Shown: positions 12,545-13,968 of the stretch, in pieces
How the letters are laid out: the number at the start of each line of letters is the position of its first letter
How positions within the stretch are numbered: position 1 is the first letter of the stretch
Assembly: GCF_006443685.1 (NCBI RefSeq)
Contig: NZ_VFYP01000010.1
Coordinates: 1-13,968 of the forward strand
Length of the DNA: 13,968 nt
Source of the DNA: Rhizobium glycinendophyticum
GTDB lineage: Bacteria > Pseudomonadota > Alphaproteobacteria > Rhizobiales > Rhizobiaceae
Direction of reading: 5' to 3'
Position numbers and translations under genes: made by a program
Notes under the pieces: model-generated
Seen by the model: only the letters and a program-made list of their open reading frames with translations
Told to the model about the DNA's origin: nothing
The model's database searches: none

Positions 12545-13423
12545 ATGTTGAGGACGCACTACGCGGCCGCGATCGGCTGCGCGCGCGGGAACGCGCTTGA
12601 TGAAATCATGCGGGAGGTTTGGACTCGATACGGCGCGGGCCAGCTCACCGACGACGAGGCCGGCGAGCTTACGACGCTCGCCCATGAGCGCCGGGCCGCC
12701 CTGCGGGGATCGGGACAGACCGCGCTAGGGTTGATCTTTCCGCCCCCTGCCCCACGCTGCCCGACACCAGTTCGCCGGCATAGCCATATCCGGGGACGAT
12801 CGGAGGGCCGCATATGGCGGCCGACGACGCGCAAGGACGTGCAGGCGATCTTGAAGGCGGCCGAAATCTACAACGAGGCCGGCTTGCACGAGAAGGGCGA
12901 GCGCAGCGGGCCGCTAGGATCGGTGGCGCTGGACGTGCTGCGGCTGTTCGTCAATCTCATCGACTTCCGCACCGGCCGGCTTGAGCCGTCAATCACCACG
13001 ATCATGGATCGGCTAGGCCGGTCGCGCGATACGATCGTGCGGGCGCTGAAGAATCTGCGGGCGCATGGCTTCATTGACTGGCTGCGGCGCTATGAGCCGA
13101 CCGGGAACGAAGGGCGCGGCCCACAGGTGCAGCAGGCCAGCAACGCCTATCGCCTGTCCCTGCCGGAGAAGGCCCGGCAGTTCCTTGGACGGTTCGGCAA
13201 GGCTCCACCCCCGCCCGCCGATCATGGACAGGATCAGCGGGCTTGGAGCGAGGCAATCGACGCCTACAAGACCACCCTGCCCCTCGATGAGCGAACGCAG
13301 ATCGACGCCGGCGATAGCCCGCTAGGACAGGCCCTTGTGCGCATGGCGAAAAACTTCATGAAACGTGAGTCCGATAACCAGACTGAATCCCCATCTGATC
13401 TTTATCTAAGAGGCAAAACATAA
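12545..13423 (+). CDS. HTH protein, putative plasmid replication initiator
   Basis: A 292-residue protein. Residues 1-55 (ALDEIMREVWTRYGAGQLTD onward) form an acidic helical region typical of HTH replication-type proteins on alphaproteobacterial plasmids. Residues 56-95 are a basic, proline-rich linker. Residues 125-205 hold a winged helix: recognition region 'PSITTIMDRLGRSRDTIVRA' (148-167), then 'ALKNLRAHGFIDWLRRYEP' leading into the wing. The C-terminus is charged. As the only replication-type gene on a circular plasmid it is the best candidate initiator, but no Rep_3 or RepA_C signature is evident and the assignment rests on context. GAGGG (12537-12541) supports the ATG at 12545. A terminator and an inverted repeat lie upstream, and tandem hairpins follow. 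Confidence 0.6.
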   Translation: MLRTHYAAAIGCARGNALDEIMREVWTRYGAGQLTDDEAGELTTLAHERRAALRGSGQTALGLIFPPPAPRCPTPVRRHSHIRGRSEGRIWRPTTRKDVQAILKAAEIYNEAGLHEKGERSGPLGSVALDVLRLFVNLIDFRTGRLEPSITTIMDRLGRSRDTIVRALKNLRAHGFIDWLRRYEPTGNEGRGPQVQQASNAYRLSLPEKARQFLGRFGKAPPPPADHGQDQRAWSEAIDAYKTTLPLDERTQIDAGDSPLGQALVRMAKNFMKRESDNQTESPSDLYLRGKT

Positions 13424-13428
13424 GCGGT

Positions 13429-13491
13429 CGCCGCTGTTCGGGCTGCTTACGCAGCCCTGCGGCGGTTCCGGCCCGCGTATAGGCGGGCCGG
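13429..13491 (+). terminator. Tandem hairpins after repA
   Basis: The first hairpin has a 7-bp stem GGGCTGC / GCAGCCC (13440-13446, 13451-13457) extended by CGCCGC / GCGGCG (13429-13434, 13459-13464). The second is CCGGCCCGC / GCGGGCCGG (13468-13476, 13483-13491) with a 6-base loop. Neither is followed by a T tract. They may terminate repA transcription with help or be structural parts of the replication origin. The rest of 13492-13588 shows nothing I can name. Confidence 0.5.
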
Positions 13492-13593
13492 GAAACGGCA
13501 CCCCCACTACCTAATCCGCACCGCTCGCGCCTGCGACCAGCGTCCTATGGCTTTCGAGAGGGAGTGAAGGGCAAGGTCGGCGCTTAATTATTT

Positions 13594-13621
13594 ACGTTAA
13601 TACGTATTGACGTGTAAACGT
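13594..13621 (+). promoter_or_regulatory. Phased ACGT box array at the toxin-antitoxin promoter
   Basis: Four ACGT tetramers lie at exact 8-bp spacing (13594, 13602, 13610, 13618) with AT-rich spacers TAAT, ATTG, GTAA. A possible promoter is TTGACG (13607-13612) with GATAGA (13630-13635) at 17-bp spacing, so the boxes overlap the -35 element. This ties the toxin-antitoxin operon to the same DNA-binding protein as the partition genes. The stretch is also the most AT-rich one next to repA. Confidence 0.7.
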
Positions 13622-13668
13622 ATTACCTTGATAGAAGGCGATGGCGGCGGCCGGGAAAACGTGCTAGA

Positions 13669-13676
13669 GTGTACAC
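13669..13676. promoter_or_regulatory. GTGTACAC palindrome before the antitoxin gene
   Basis: A perfect 8-bp palindrome lies 24 bases before the antitoxin ATG, with the ribosome binding site ACGGAGG (13687-13693) between them. Short palindromes of this kind are common operators for RHH antitoxins that repress their own operon. Binding is inferred. Confidence 0.5.
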
Positions 13677-13700
13677 AATTCAACACACGGAGGCGATTCC

Positions 13701-13968
13701 ATGACCGCCAGCACCACCATGACGATTCGGGTTAGGCCCGATGTGAAAGAAAAGCTCGACCGGATCGCGAACGACACGCAGCGAAGCAAATCCTTCCTCG
13801 CCGGCGAGGCCGTCGCCGCCTATGTCGATCGCGAGCTTGAAATCATCGACGGTATCAAGCGCGGCATGGCTGATGCAGCGGCCGGCCGAGTGATCCCCCA
13901 TGCGCAGGCCGTCGCGGAAATGCGTGAGGTTATCGAGGAAGCGAAGCGCCGGAAAGCCGCGCGCGGAT
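13701..13968 (+). CDS. CopG/ParD-like RHH antitoxin (runs across the circle junction to base 79)
   Basis: 89 codons are visible before the window edge; on the closed circle the next codon is TGA at 77-79, giving an 89-residue protein. The N-terminus 'STTMTIRVRPDVKEKLDRIA' and 'RSKSFLAGEAVAAYVDREL' form a clear ribbon-helix-helix DNA-binding domain. The acidic/basic helical tail (MREVIEEAKRR) would bind the toxin. The antitoxin represses its own operon, alone or as a complex, and neutralises the ParE-like toxin encoded at 76-381 with a 4-nt overlap. ACGGAGG at 13687-13693 supports this ATG. Loss of the plasmid would leave the stable toxin unopposed, so the pair works as an addiction module. 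Confidence 0.93.
   Translation, partial: MTASTTMTIRVRPDVKEKLDRIANDTQRSKSFLAGEAVAAYVDRELEIIDGIKRGMADAAAGRVIPHAQAVAEMREVIEEAKRRKAARG
13892..13968. repeat. Terminal overlap, right copy (circular molecule)
   Basis: This is the right-hand copy of the exact 77-base terminal redundancy. Removing one copy and closing the circle places the toxin-antitoxin operon across the window edge, in front of the partition operon. Confidence 0.95.

Overview
This window is almost certainly one complete small circular plasmid. The first 77 bases are repeated exactly as the last 77, and joining the ends at that overlap rebuilds an intact antitoxin gene (start 13701, stop 77-79) whose stop overlaps the toxin start. 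The unique circle would be 13,891 bp. GC content is high, with many GGCCGG-type words. The gene families (Ti-type TraA/TraD/TraG, DUF6118, small ParA with a ribbon-helix-helix partner, plasmid HTH replication protein) point to an alphaproteobacterium, perhaps a sphingomonad, methylobacterium or relative. The host assignment is inference.

Layout around the circle: a ParD/ParE-like toxin-antitoxin operon (13701 to 381) runs into a ParF/ParG-like partition operon (449-1405). After two hairpins come traG and traD on the minus strand (1678-3644). They diverge from the relaxase/helicase gene traA and its DUF6118 partner (3916-8288), with a recognisable MOBQ oriT core at 3828-3857 between the two units. 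A cargo region follows on the minus strand: a 14-TMS DHA2/SmvA-like drug or biocide exporter and its TetR regulator (8308-10396), with a sigma70-like promoter overlapped by an inverted-repeat operator. Next is a P-loop kinase gene (10716-11327) flanked on both sides by clusters of 28-bp res-like sites, the right-hand cluster lying directly upstream of a serine resolvase (11442-12035). The circle closes with a small RHH regulator, a terminator, a putative replication protein (12545-13423) and tandem hairpins.

The most striking signal is a family of ACGT/ACGC tetramers repeated at exactly 8-bp spacing at five places: over the parA start (389-464), at the ends of parA and of its partner gene (1055-1090, 1399-1434), upstream of the small RHH gene and repA (12011-12046), and upstream of the toxin-antitoxin operon (13594-13621). 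Tetramer boxes with 4-bp AT-rich spacers are the architecture bound by RHH centromere proteins such as ParG, and the distribution resembles the omega regulon of pSM19035. I infer that one RHH protein both marks the centromere and coordinates partition, toxin-antitoxin and replication-control transcription.

No mating-pore (VirB/Trb) genes, transposase, IS element, CRISPR array or RNA gene was seen. The plasmid therefore looks mobilizable, carrying its own coupling protein, rather than self-transmissible.
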